From: JADCRZ01 sp031399065
GTDB taxonomy: Bacteria > Bacteroidota > Bacteroidia > Chitinophagales > Chitinophagaceae
DNA length: 64,000 nucleotides
Assembly (NCBI GenBank): GCA_031399065.1
Contig: JANNOM010000019.1
Span: 29,199-93,198, forward strand
Reading direction: 5' to 3'
A program made the position numbers and the translations under genes. Below the pieces are notes generated by a model. The model did no database searches. It was not told where the DNA came from and was given only the letters and a program-made list of their open reading frames with translations. Shown here piece by piece: positions 10,301 through 17,656 of this stretch (positions are counted from its first letter, which is position 1; each line of letters begins with the position of its first letter).

Positions 10301-11795
10301 ATATATTAGCGGAACGGTAGATCCTGCATCTTCTACGGTGGTTTTTGGTAGAAATAACCTGGCAATAAGTAGCAGTGGAATGAATTTCAATAATGTTTCG
10401 GTGATCTCTAATACAATCTCCTTAAGCAATAGTATAGTAATCAACGGAAATTTGACAATCAGTTCGGGTGCATTTGCAGCGGGAAGCAACTCGATTGCTC
10501 TTATGGGTAACTGGATTAATCATAGTTCTATAGGATTCAGCGAATCTACCAGTACCGTAGAATTTAAAGGAACAAGCCTTCAAACCATCACAGTACCGGG
10601 CGGGGAAGTTTTCGCAAGCCTTATATTGAATAATACCGGAGCAGGTATTCAACTTGTAAATAATGTAACTACTTCTTCCACATTGGTTATGACACAAGGC
10701 AATGTGGATCTTAATAACAGTATACTCACACTTGGGACATCCGTTGCAAACAGAGGCACACTGTCCAGAAGCAACGGAACAATCATTAACACGGGTTCCT
10801 TTGTAAGATGGTTCAATACAACCAATATACCAGCAGGGTCTTCAAATGGCCTGTTCCCCATGGGTACACTAACGGATTACCAGCCTTTATTTGTATCGGC
10901 CCCATCCACTGCCCCTACTACCGGAGGCACCATTACCATAGCTTATAATAATGCTGCAGGCAATACGGCTGTTTCCTTTCCCGATGGCGCAGCAAACCTG
11001 GAAGTCCGAAAAAATTTAAACTGGGCAATCAGTACAGCAAATGGCCTGGCCGGCGGCACCTACGAATTAAGTGCCCGGGGAACGGGCTTTGGCGTTGTTG
11101 CCGATATCGCGGATCTCCGGCTCACACTCGCAGCAAATATTATAGGAACGGCAGGCACTAATGGAGGAACAATAACCAATCCACAGGTTAACCGGATCGC
11201 CCTATCGGCTGCCAACCTTTCCAATAGTTATTTTATTGGTTCGGTTAACGCTTCTTCGACTACACTGCCTGTCAGGTTGCTCTTTTTCAATGCCACTTTA
11301 AAATCCGGGCGTGCAAAATTGAACTGGGCAACTGCTTCAGAAACCAATAATGCTTTTTTTACTATACAACGTTGCATTGACGGTCTTTCTTGGTTTGATC
11401 TGTTTAGCGTTAAAAGTGCAGGGAATGGTAACAGCAATACTTTCTATGAAGCATTTGATGAACGTCCGCTAAAAGGAAAAGCTTACTACCGGCTGAAACA
11501 AACTGACATGGACGGCGCTTCCTCAAATAGTGCGATCCGCGAACTGGTCTTCCTAACTGAAGATAAGCTGAAAATATACCCCAATCCTTTTACGGACTAT
11601 ATCGTAATAGAATGGCAGGGGCAGCAAAAGCCGGTTATTAATTTGTACAATGGTAATGGGGAGCAGTTATATCCAAAAATCATTGATGAAAATGGCCGGT
11701 CTACTATATTTTGTTCTTTGCTAAGTAAAGGATTCTATTTCATTCGTACCGGGCATGAAAACGTAAACCGGACAAATACCTTTATCAAAAATTAA
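7314..11795 (+). CDS. Large secreted repeat protein with a T9SS C-terminal sorting domain
   Basis: I start the gene at the ATG at 7314; an upstream in-frame GTG at 7272 would put 14 extra residues before the signal peptide. The 1493-residue product has a signal peptide (TFIIISCFCGSFSSQA) and then NRYWIAPLPSNWSNTSNWS, the opening of many Bacteroidota surface proteins. The body is Gly/Thr/Asn-rich beta-solenoid sequence with six copies of a unit of about 138 residues beginning near 8025, 8436, 8853, 9267, 9681 and 10110. Each unit carries NTxxxGGG, LPxxxINKxSGTLT, NWTYxxGT and a VVFG-type strand. Near the C-terminus is LPVRLLFFNATLKSGRAKLNWATASE, followed by a sorting domain (IYPNPFTDYIVIEW ... 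GFYFIRTG) of type A, expected to direct secretion and cell-surface attachment. The last codons overlap the convergent NUDIX gene. Its ligand is unknown. Confidence 0.85.
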   Translation: MKLYPLLKPLALHKTIVFVVKSTFIIISCFCGSFSSQAANRYWIAPLPSNWSNTSNWSASSGGSGGASVPGALDIVTFDNAGMGNCTMDVAVSITNLLVSSGYTGTLIQGASTISIAGTATLIGGIFNGGTAGITITGAFSLSGTAFTSTTGILELRDNAAFTSGSFAHNNGTVRFNTLNNTAQTTTGISPTFYVLEFVGLGRPYTLSSAGIITVISDLNFTGSSFYTVNTGIIHVKGNIIVSNTAYNCSGNAEIIINGTVDQNFVGAVTAFQGALPKVVINKSSGDLNLSNFPAASNDFTYIAGTVNTSGYTFCFTRGGIITGNIILDNIAFDVTSSGGIFTIATGTTITATEDVTISGFGNLQLNSGNIDVYGNLLLVNTAYGSGGSATINIIGASNQMIDGTAIVAGQSRLPNIIINKPGGTLTFSGNISFFGNVTYTAGLIDPGTSTVHIVRTLTITGSFTLYNLSINTSGTIALTIASGNTITVANDYTMETGTANQIIINTGTIAVQGNIINNNTGVAGGGSGTLLINGTGNQNITSTGVIFQGTLPRVTIDKASGTLTLPSLITVKNNWTYIAGTIDATTNNSTVVFGFTLTVSGNHTLRNVVFDGGGSYAYTIAAGTTLNLTGNMAISGSGNVLLNTGAINLEGNLNLTNTATGGGGNAVINVTGTANQAITGSLSSYQSSLPSIVINKNSGMLTLPSTITVKGNYTYTTGSLDVSTNNSNIVFGNSMTISGTHSLNNITFDGAAGYTYTLTGATTLNITGNMTMSGTGNIFLNNGTINLNGDLILTNTATSGSGSTLIAFVAPINQQIISSLLINQCNLPAVTINKPSGTLTFPAIITVRGNWTFLSGTLDLSTNNATVVYNGSLSLSGSHTLNHVNFEGTISNTYTVLSGTILTVSGTLITSGNSAVTINTPISASTAIQAQGDILITNTSTSGGGTGTILINGTGAQTLDGTSPSGQGRMAHIRIQKASGILTLNGIISESRDWTYISGTVDPASSTVVFGRNNLAISSSGMNFNNVSVISNTISLSNSIVINGNLTISSGAFAAGSNSIALMGNWINHSSIGFSESTSTVEFKGTSLQTITVPGGEVFASLILNNTGAGIQLVNNVTTSSTLVMTQGNVDLNNSILTLGTSVANRGTLSRSNGTIINTGSFVRWFNTTNIPAGSSNGLFPMGTLTDYQPLFVSAPSTAPTTGGTITIAYNNAAGNTAVSFPDGAANLEVRKNLNWAISTANGLAGGTYELSARGTGFGVVADIADLRLTLAANIIGTAGTNGGTITNPQVNRIALSAANLSNSYFIGSVNASSTTLPVRLLFFNATLKSGRAKLNWATASETNNAFFTIQRCIDGLSWFDLFSVKSAGNGNSNTFYEAFDERPLKGKAYYRLKQTDMDGASSNSAIRELVFLTEDKLKIYPNPFTDYIVIEWQGQQKPVINLYNGNGEQLYPKIIDENGRSTIFCSLLSKGFYFIRTGHENVNRTNTFIKN

Positions 11796-12400
11796 AGTAA
11801 ATTACCAGGCCCTGCATCTATTAACTTTAATTTTTTCAATTTAAGTAAAGCATAAAAGATACAGTTCACATGCAGGGATTGCAAAATCCGGTTAGTCATA
11901 ACCATGCTTATTAAGTCATCTATTTCTACCTCTATAACTTCTATTTCTTCATTATGATCTAATTGCTGCTTACCCTTCTTTTTACCGCCCGTTGCGAGAA
12001 AAAGATCGGTATAGCCTGAAAGTATACCCGGATTGGCCGCAACTTCCGCCAGGTGCTCGATGTCTTTAAATTCATAACCCGTTTCTTCCAGCAATTCGCG
12101 CCGCATGCCGTCTGCAAAGTCCTCCCCTTCATCTATAAACCCTCCCGGCGTTTCAATCAGTGTTCTTTCCAGGGGATGACGGTACTGACGAACCAGCAGC
12201 ACTTTGTTATCTTCAGTAATGGCAAGGGCCGTGGCGGAGCGCGGAATCTCCACTACAAAATATGGGTCAATGATAGTTCCGTCCTGCCGCTGGCATACAT
12301 CGCGCCGGGCAGTGAAATAAATATGATTGCTTAGGTATTCGGAGGAAATTTTCTTCCAGCTCAAATCGCTCATTCGTTTGCTTTTGTACGCTTTATTCAT
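11792..12400 (-). CDS. NUDIX hydrolase, ADP-ribose pyrophosphatase-like
   Basis: The product is about 202 residues. The Nudix box is complete: GFIDEGEDFADGMRRELLEETGY matches G-x5-E-x7-REUxEExGU. It is preceded by the beta-strand pair ALAITEDNKVLLVRQYRHPLE and the ETPGG turn, the arrangement of ADP-ribose/NDP-sugar pyrophosphatases, which cleave nucleoside diphosphates linked to other groups. I place the start at the ATG at 12400, whose first codons overlap the stop of the upstream ABC gene (ATGAATAA), which suggests coupled translation. An ATG at 12373 (MSDLSWKK) is the main alternative, and an upstream ATG at 12436 is less likely. It is the last gene of fbp-ABC-NUDIX. Its stop codon overlaps the convergent surface-protein gene at TTAA. 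Confidence 0.82.
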   Translation of the reverse strand: MNKAYKSKRMSDLSWKKISSEYLSNHIYFTARRDVCQRQDGTIIDPYFVVEIPRSATALAITEDNKVLLVRQYRHPLERTLIETPGGFIDEGEDFADGMRRELLEETGYEFKDIEHLAEVAANPGILSGYTDLFLATGGKKKGKQQLDHNEEIEVIEVEIDDLISMVMTNRILQSLHVNCIFYALLKLKKLKLIDAGPGNLL

Positions 12401-13151
12401 CCCGCCATTCCTTCCCGGTAAGCTGTATAAATACATCTTCCAGGTTGGCAGTTTTCACCTGTTGCTTTCTTTCAAAGCCCGTTCCGATCAAATCGTCTAT
12501 CAGTTTATCCGGAGAATTAATAGCCACTATTTTGCCGGAGTCGATAATCGCTACCCGGTCGCACAGTACCTCCGCTTCGTCCATATAATGGGTAGTGATG
12601 ATCACCGTGGTTCCTTTGTTCCTGATATCGCGGATCAGATCCCAGAGGTTTCTTCTGGCCTGCGGGTCGAGACCGGTAGTAGGTTCATCCAGGAATATGA
12701 TCCTGGGTTGGTTGATAAGGGTGGTGGCAATGGAGAACCGCTGCTTTTGCCCTCCGCTCAGCTCCTTGAACTTGGCTTTGGCTTTATCCTGAAGGTTCAC
12801 CAATCCGAGCAGTTCCCTGGCATCTGCGGGACGGTTGTACAGTCCCCCGAAGAGTGTAATAAGTTCGGTAAGATTAAGTCCGGGATAATACCCGGAGCTT
12901 TGCAACTGCACCCCGATAATCTTTTTGATATCTTCGGGCGAAGTATCAAGGTTTAAACCACCCACCATTACTTCACCGCTGGTTTTTTGCCGCAGTGTTT
13001 CTATGATCTCCAGCGTAGTGGATTTACCGGCTCCGTTGGGGCCCAGTAAACCGAATATCTCTCCTTCGTAAACATCGAAACTGATGCCTTTCACCGCTTC
13101 GAGCTCGCCGTATGTTTTATACAGATCTTTTACTGAAATAATGGTATTCAT
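12393..13151 (-). CDS. ABC transporter ATP-binding protein, DrrA/CcmA-like
   Basis: The 252-residue protein is a single nucleotide-binding domain. It shows Walker A GPNGAGKSTT (about residues 37-46), the Q-loop VQLQSSGYYPGL, the signature LSGGQKQRFSIA, Walker B RIIFLDEPTTGLDPQ and the switch histidine in TTHYMDEAE. The short C-terminal extension ending NLEDVFIQLTGKEWRDE is typical of ATPases that power ABC-2 type exporters. Such proteins need a membrane permease, but none is adjacent: fbp lies 7 bp upstream and the NUDIX gene overlaps downstream. The permease must be elsewhere, so the transported substrate is unknown. The tight spacing argues for one operon with fbp. Confidence 0.9.
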   Translation of the reverse strand: MNTIISVKDLYKTYGELEAVKGISFDVYEGEIFGLLGPNGAGKSTTLEIIETLRQKTSGEVMVGGLNLDTSPEDIKKIIGVQLQSSGYYPGLNLTELITLFGGLYNRPADARELLGLVNLQDKAKAKFKELSGGQKQRFSIATTLINQPRIIFLDEPTTGLDPQARRNLWDLIRDIRNKGTTVIITTHYMDEAEVLCDRVAIIDSGKIVAINSPDKLIDDLIGTGFERKQQVKTANLEDVFIQLTGKEWRDE

Positions 13152-13158
13152 AATAAAG

Positions 13159-14178
13159 TTATTTAACGGCTTGCCAGTGATGTTCCAGCTCTTCCATCAT
13201 CGACCTGCTGCCGACAAAAAAAGGAGAGCGCTGATGCAGTTCCGTTGGTTGCACGTCCAGTATCCGCTGCCTGCCGTCTGTTGCCTTTCCACCCGCCACT
13301 TCCGTTATAAACGCGAATGGATTGCATTCATATAATAAACGAAGCTTGCCTTTCGGTTTGTCGGTGGTTCCCGGGTACATAAAGATACCGCCTTTTATCA
13401 GGTTACGGTGTACATCCGCCACCATACTTCCTATGTATCGCTGCGTGTAAGGACCGCCGTTGGTCTTGTCTTTTTTCTGGCAGGTATCGATGTAGTTACG
13501 CGTACCTTCTTCGTACTGGAAAAAGTTACCATGGTTCACTGAATATATTCTTCCAGATTCGGGGCATTTGATGTCGGGGTGACTGAGGCAAAATTCTCCA
13601 ATGGACTGGTCGAGGGTGAACCCGTTTACTCCCCGTCGTGTAGCGTACACCATCATGGTACTGGAGCCGTAAATGATATATCCCGCCGCCACCTGCTTTT
13701 TGCCGGGCTGCAGAAAGTCCTCTCGGGTGCAGGGTTGTCCTTTGGGACTTATCCTCGGGAAAACGCTGAAAATGGTACCTATCGAAACGTTCACATCTAT
13801 ATTCCCGCTGCCGTCCAGCGGGTCGAACAATACCACGTATTTGGAATGATTGCTTATTTCGTCATCGAAGATCACGAAGTCGTCCATTTCTTCACTGCCG
13901 ATACCGGCGCAACTAATGCCGTGCCTCAGTACACCCATAAACTGGTTATTGGCAAATATATCCAGCTTTTTAACATCCTCTCCCTGTACATTCACGGTGC
14001 CGTAATCGCCCAGGATGTCCACCAACCCGGCTTTATTCACTTCCACGTTAATACGCTTGGCAGCGAGCCCGATATCCCGCAGCAGGCGGCTCAGTTCACC
14101 GGTGGCATGGGGGAAGTCGCGCAGTTGCTGGATAGTGAATTCATCCAGCGTCGAAATTTTCCGGTTTATGGTGCTCAT
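13159..14178 (-). CDS. fbp: Fructose-1,6-bisphosphatase, class I
   Basis: The 339-residue enzyme removes the 1-phosphate of fructose 1,6-bisphosphate, the committed step of gluconeogenesis, in the cytosol. The metal and catalytic motif FDPLDGSGNIDVNVSIGTIF is at about residues 116-135, preceded by the acidic GSEEMDDF segment. The substrate site YIGSMVADVHRNLIKGGIFMYP and the C-terminal ECNPFAFITEVAGGKATDG are intact. I use the ATG at 14178 (MSTINRKISTLDEF); an ATG seven codons upstream gives an atypical extension. It is divergent from the aspartokinase gene over 64 bp, which hold back-to-back promoters. It leads the operon with the ABC ATPase and NUDIX genes. Confidence 0.96.
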   Translation of the reverse strand: MSTINRKISTLDEFTIQQLRDFPHATGELSRLLRDIGLAAKRINVEVNKAGLVDILGDYGTVNVQGEDVKKLDIFANNQFMGVLRHGISCAGIGSEEMDDFVIFDDEISNHSKYVVLFDPLDGSGNIDVNVSIGTIFSVFPRISPKGQPCTREDFLQPGKKQVAAGYIIYGSSTMMVYATRRGVNGFTLDQSIGEFCLSHPDIKCPESGRIYSVNHGNFFQYEEGTRNYIDTCQKKDKTNGGPYTQRYIGSMVADVHRNLIKGGIFMYPGTTDKPKGKLRLLYECNPFAFITEVAGGKATDGRQRILDVQPTELHQRSPFFVGSRSMMEELEHHWQAVK

Positions 14179-14185
14179 GCGGCAA

Positions 14186-14221
14186 TTTTTGTGGTACAAA
14201 TATAAGGGTCAGCTATATTTG
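14186..14221 (+). promoter_or_regulatory. Promoter of the aspartokinase gene
   Basis: TTTTTG (14186-14191) is followed after 22 bp by the perfect -7 box TATATTTG (14214-14221). The ATG at 14243 follows 22 bp later. This promoter overlaps the fbp promoter on the other strand. Confidence 0.6.
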
Positions 14222-14228
14222 CTGACAA
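14197..14228 (-). promoter_or_regulatory. Promoter of fbp operon
   Basis: On the reverse strand TTG (complement of 14226-14228) is followed after 21 bp by the perfect -7 box TATATTTG (complement of 14197-14204). The fbp ATG lies 19 bp downstream. It interlocks with the divergent aspartokinase promoter. Confidence 0.6.
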
Positions 14229-14242
14229 TTTAATTAGCCCGC

Positions 14243-15136
14243 ATGAAAGTGTATAAATTAGGAGGCGCAAGTATCAGGGACAAGGACAGGATTAAACAAA
14301 TGGCTGCTATTACCCGGAACACATCCGGCGGTAAGACGCTGATCGTGATATCCGCAATGGGTAAAACGACCAATGCATTGGAAAAAGTGGCGGAGGCTTT
14401 TTATGATAAACGCCGCGAAGAGGCTATAGCCATCTTCAATACCATTAAAGAGCAGCATCTTACCATTGCGCGGGAACTGCTGGATAACGGATACCCGCAA
14501 ACGGTTGAACATCTTTCGGGCTTTTTCACCGAAATAGAATGGCTGCTTCATGATAACCCCGTGCAGGAATATGATTATTACTACGACCAGGTAGTATGTA
14601 TCGGTGAAATGCTTTCATCGGCCATCATAAGTGCTTACTTTAACCAGGAAGGCATTATGAATAAATGGGTGGATGTACGTGATGTACTCCGTACGAACGA
14701 CACCTTCCGGGAGGCAGTGATTGACTGGGATATTTCCCTGCAACGAACGGCCGATATATTGAGGCCTTTGTTTAATGAAACGGAAATTATAATTACGCAG
14801 GGCTTTATAGGCTCCACCGATGAAAATGAAAGCACTACCCTGGGCAGAGAAGGCAGCGATTATACGGCTGCCGTATTTGCCAATATGCTCGGTGCAGAAA
14901 GTATCACGCTATGGAAAGATGTAGCGGGCGTTATGAGTGCCGATCCCCGGGAGTTTCCGGAGGCCGTATTGTTAAAAGAACTTACCTACCAGGAAATGAC
15001 GGAGATAGCGTATAACGGGGCCAAGATAATACATCCCAAAACGATAAAACCCCTGCAGGATAAAAACATTCCGATGTACGTGAAATGTTTTCTTGACCAT
15101 AACCTGCCCGGCACCATCATTAAGAACAAGTATTAG
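14243..15136 (+). CDS. Aspartate kinase, catalytic domain only (no ACT domains)
   Basis: The 297-residue protein is the amino-acid-kinase fold of aspartokinase, which phosphorylates aspartate in the first step to lysine, threonine, methionine and diaminopimelate. It starts MKVYKLGGASI (the KFGGTS motif, here KLGGAS). It has the VVCIGEMLSSAIIS segment, QGFIGSTDENESTTLGREGSDYTAA (substrate and ATP binding), LWKDVAGVMSADPRE and NGAKIIHPKTIKPLQDKNIPMYVKCF, so the catalytic domain looks complete. Usual aspartokinases of about 400-460 residues go on with two ACT domains for feedback inhibition; here the protein stops right after GTIIKNKY. The stop overlaps that of the convergent ABC-F gene, so no room is left. 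An unregulated form, or a paralogue beside a regulated enzyme, is likely. Confidence 0.9.
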   Translation: MKVYKLGGASIRDKDRIKQMAAITRNTSGGKTLIVISAMGKTTNALEKVAEAFYDKRREEAIAIFNTIKEQHLTIARELLDNGYPQTVEHLSGFFTEIEWLLHDNPVQEYDYYYDQVVCIGEMLSSAIISAYFNQEGIMNKWVDVRDVLRTNDTFREAVIDWDISLQRTADILRPLFNETEIIITQGFIGSTDENESTTLGREGSDYTAAVFANMLGAESITLWKDVAGVMSADPREFPEAVLLKELTYQEMTEIAYNGAKIIHPKTIKPLQDKNIPMYVKCFLDHNLPGTIIKNKY

Positions 15137-16761
15137 TTATACATTTCCTCCCTCAGTGCTTTGATTCTTTCATCTGCCAGGTATTCGTCGTATGTCATCA
15201 GCTTATCGATAATGCCCTTAGGCGTAAGCTCTATGATGCGGTTAGCCACTGTTTGCATGAACTGGTGATCGTGCGTGGTGAGCAGTACTACGCCGGTATA
15301 AGAAACCATACTGTCATTAAAGGCGATGATGCTTTCAAGATCGAGGTGATTGGTGGGTTCATCCAGCATCAGTACATTGGGATTCTGGAGCATCATTTTA
15401 CTGATCATGCAGCGCACTTTTTCTCCCCCGCTCAGCACATTCGTCTTCTTCAGTATTTCGTCGCCCGTAAATAACATCTTGCCCAAAAAGCTGCGCAGGA
15501 AATCTTCATCCACGTCTTTAGCCGTAGGTGGTACGTATTGACGCAGCCAGTCCATCAGGTTAAGCTGACTGCCTTCAAAATACTCGTTATTGTCATTGGG
15601 AAGATAAGCAGTGGTAACCGTTGTGCCCCATTCATAAATGCCTTTATCTGCAGGCACCCTTCCATTGATCACTTCAAAAAAAGTAGTAAGGGCCAGCGGG
15701 TCGCGACTGATGAAAGCGATTTTATCTCCTTTCTGCACATCGAACCGCACCTTACTGAAAAGCGTCCTGTCTTCCGTTTTTTTAGTAAGGTCTTCCACTT
15801 TCAGTATCTCGTTGCCCACTTCCCTCTCCTGTTTGTATATAATGCCAGGGTACTTGCGGTTACTGGGTGTAATGTCTTCAAACACCAGCTTATCCAGCGC
15901 TTTCTTGCGCGAAGTGGCCTGCTTGCTCTTGGAGGCATTGGCACTGAAGCGCGCGATGAAATCCAGCAGGTCCTTCTTTTTGTCTTCCGTTTTTTTATTC
16001 TTGTCGGAAGCCTGCCGGGCGGCCAACTGCGAACTTTCGTACCAGAACGTATAGTTACCGGTATACACTTTTATCTTGCACTTGTCTACGTCGGCCACGT
16101 GGGTACATACCGCATCCAGGAAGTGACGATCGTGACTTACGACCAGCACAATATTTTCATAATCGGCCAGGAAGTTCTCCAGCCAGGCGATCGTTTCCAC
16201 ATCGAGGTTATTGGTAGGCTCATCCAATAGCAGGATATCCGGGTTACCGAACAGGGCCTGTGCCAGCAGCACCCTCACTTTCAGGTTGGCGGCTATGTCT
16301 TTCATCAGCGATTGATGCAGATCGTCATCCACGCCCAGTTCGCTTAAAAACGTAGCGGCGTCGCTCTCTGCCGTGTAACCACCCATTTCCCCGAATTGTT
16401 CTTCGAGCTCTCCGGCTTTAACGCCATCCGCTTCGGTAAAATCTTCCTTGGCATACAGCGCATCCCGCTCGTGCATCACTTTCCACATTTTTTTATGACC
16501 CATCATCACGGTATTCAGTACCGTTTCATTATCGAAAGCGAACTGGTTCTGGTTAAGCACTGCCATCCGTTCGCCCGGTGTAATGTTTACCGTTCCCTTA
16601 TTAGGTTCTATTTCCCCGCTTATGATCTTCATAAACGTCGACTTACCGGCACCATTGGCCCCGATAATACCATAGCAGTTGCCTTTGGAAAAATTGATAT
16701 TTACTTCATCAAACAGAACCCGTTTACCATAAGCCAGGGTTACGTTATTTACATTAATCAT
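15133..16761 (-). CDS. ABC-F family ATPase, YbiT-like
   Basis: The 542-residue soluble protein has two ATPase domains joined by a charged linker and no membrane segments, as in ABC-F translation factors that act at the ribosomal E site. Domain 1 has Walker A GANGAGKSTF and ILLLDEPTNNLD. The linker includes RFSANASKSKQATSRKKALDKL, a hallmark of the YbiT branch. Domain 2 has the signature LSGGEKVRCMISKMML and VLMLDEPTNHLD, but its Walker A is degenerate: the matching segment reads FISRDPLALTTFFEVI, without the GxGKS/T lysine. I start at the ATG at 16761 (MINVNNVTLAYGKRVLF) because family members begin there; a start at 16800 would add 13 unusual residues. The sdh operon terminator lies just upstream. 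Confidence 0.92.
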   Translation of the reverse strand: MINVNNVTLAYGKRVLFDEVNINFSKGNCYGIIGANGAGKSTFMKIISGEIEPNKGTVNITPGERMAVLNQNQFAFDNETVLNTVMMGHKKMWKVMHERDALYAKEDFTEADGVKAGELEEQFGEMGGYTAESDAATFLSELGVDDDLHQSLMKDIAANLKVRVLLAQALFGNPDILLLDEPTNNLDVETIAWLENFLADYENIVLVVSHDRHFLDAVCTHVADVDKCKIKVYTGNYTFWYESSQLAARQASDKNKKTEDKKKDLLDFIARFSANASKSKQATSRKKALDKLVFEDITPSNRKYPGIIYKQEREVGNEILKVEDLTKKTEDRTLFSKVRFDVQKGDKIAFISRDPLALTTFFEVINGRVPADKGIYEWGTTVTTAYLPNDNNEYFEGSQLNLMDWLRQYVPPTAKDVDEDFLRSFLGKMLFTGDEILKKTNVLSGGEKVRCMISKMMLQNPNVLMLDEPTNHLDLESIIAFNDSMVSYTGVVLLTTHDHQFMQTVANRIIELTPKGIIDKLMTYDEYLADERIKALREEMYN

Positions 16762-16783
16762 TGAAAAGAGTGAATTTTTAGAA

Positions 16784-16826
16784 AAGCCATGCCACGGCAT
16801 ACCGGGTTTAAACGGTTACCGTGGCA
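16784..16826 (-). terminator. Intrinsic terminator after sdhB
   Basis: Between sdhB and the ABC-F gene, TGCCACGG (16790-16797) and CCGTGGCA (16819-16826) form a perfect 8-bp stem, with an inner ACCG/CGGT stem. On the minus strand it is followed by CTTTTC. This fits a rho-independent stop for the sdhCAB transcript. Confidence 0.6.
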
Positions 16827-16845
16827 CGCTGCATTATTGAAAACG

Positions 16846-17610
16846 TTATTTATTGGCCGTGAGCCCGGCTCCTATATATTCGCCGTGCAAACGCGCTATA
16901 CTGGTAATAGAAATCTCCTTAGGACATACAGCCTCACAAGCACCCGTAAACGTGCAGCTTCCGAATCCTTCTTTGTCCATCTGCGCCACCATATTGGTTA
17001 CACGGGTCGTTTTTTCCGGAGACCCCTGGGGAAGCAGCGAAAGGTGCGCCACTTTAGCACTCATGAACAACATGGCCGAGCTGTTCTTACAGGCAGCTAC
17101 GCAGGCTCCGCAGGCAATACACATGGCATTGGCAAACGACGCATCGGCTTTATCCTTTTCTATGGATACTGCATTAGCGTCTACGGCGTTACCCGTATTA
17201 ACCGATATATACCCCCCCGCCTGAATGATCCGGTCGAACGCGCTTCTGTCTACGATAAGATCTTTAATAACCGGGAAAGCGTTGGCCCTCCATGGTTCCA
17301 CCACAATGGTATCGCCGTCTTTATAAGCCCGCATGTGCAACTGGCAGGTGGTATTGGCGTGCCAGGGACCATGCGGCCGTCCATTGATATACATATTACA
17401 GGAGCCGCATATTCCCTCGCGGCAGTCGTGGTCGAAAGCAATAGGCTCTTTACCTTCCGATATCAGCCGCTCATTGAGTACATCTATCATTTCCAGGAAA
17501 GACATTTCACTCGACACATCAGAAACCTTATATGTTTCAAACTTTCCCGCCGACTTCGCATTTTTCTGGCGCCACACTTTAAGCGTAAGGCTCATGTTAT
17601 AATGTTCCAT
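16846..17610 (-). CDS. sdhB: Succinate dehydrogenase/fumarate reductase iron-sulfur subunit
   Basis: The roughly 254-residue subunit carries electrons from the flavoprotein to the membrane quinone. The [2Fe-2S] ferredoxin-like motif is CREGICGSCNMYINGRP, with the fourth cysteine in HANTTC. The [4Fe-4S] and [3Fe-4S] ligands are in CIACGACVAAC and CTFTGACEAVCPKEI. The second motif set is in the form seen in the type-B enzymes of Bacteroidota and Epsilonproteobacteria. The start is ambiguous among ATGs at 17616, 17610 and 17595; I chose 17610 (MEHYNMSLTLKVW). It is the last gene of sdhC-sdhA-sdhB, with 46 bp between sdhA and sdhB and a terminator behind it. Confidence 0.95.
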   Translation of the reverse strand: MEHYNMSLTLKVWRQKNAKSAGKFETYKVSDVSSEMSFLEMIDVLNERLISEGKEPIAFDHDCREGICGSCNMYINGRPHGPWHANTTCQLHMRAYKDGDTIVVEPWRANAFPVIKDLIVDRSAFDRIIQAGGYISVNTGNAVDANAVSIEKDKADASFANAMCIACGACVAACKNSSAMLFMSAKVAHLSLLPQGSPEKTTRVTNMVAQMDKEGFGSCTFTGACEAVCPKEISITSIARLHGEYIGAGLTANK

Positions 17611-17656
17611 AATCAATCTGCTTATTTGAAATGATTCAATCAGGATACCTTCAAAA

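Noticed and set aside
15538..16230. 230-codon plus-strand frame opposite the ABC-F gene
   Set aside because: The minus strand carries clear ABC-F motifs over the whole stretch, and the antisense translation has no recognisable domain.
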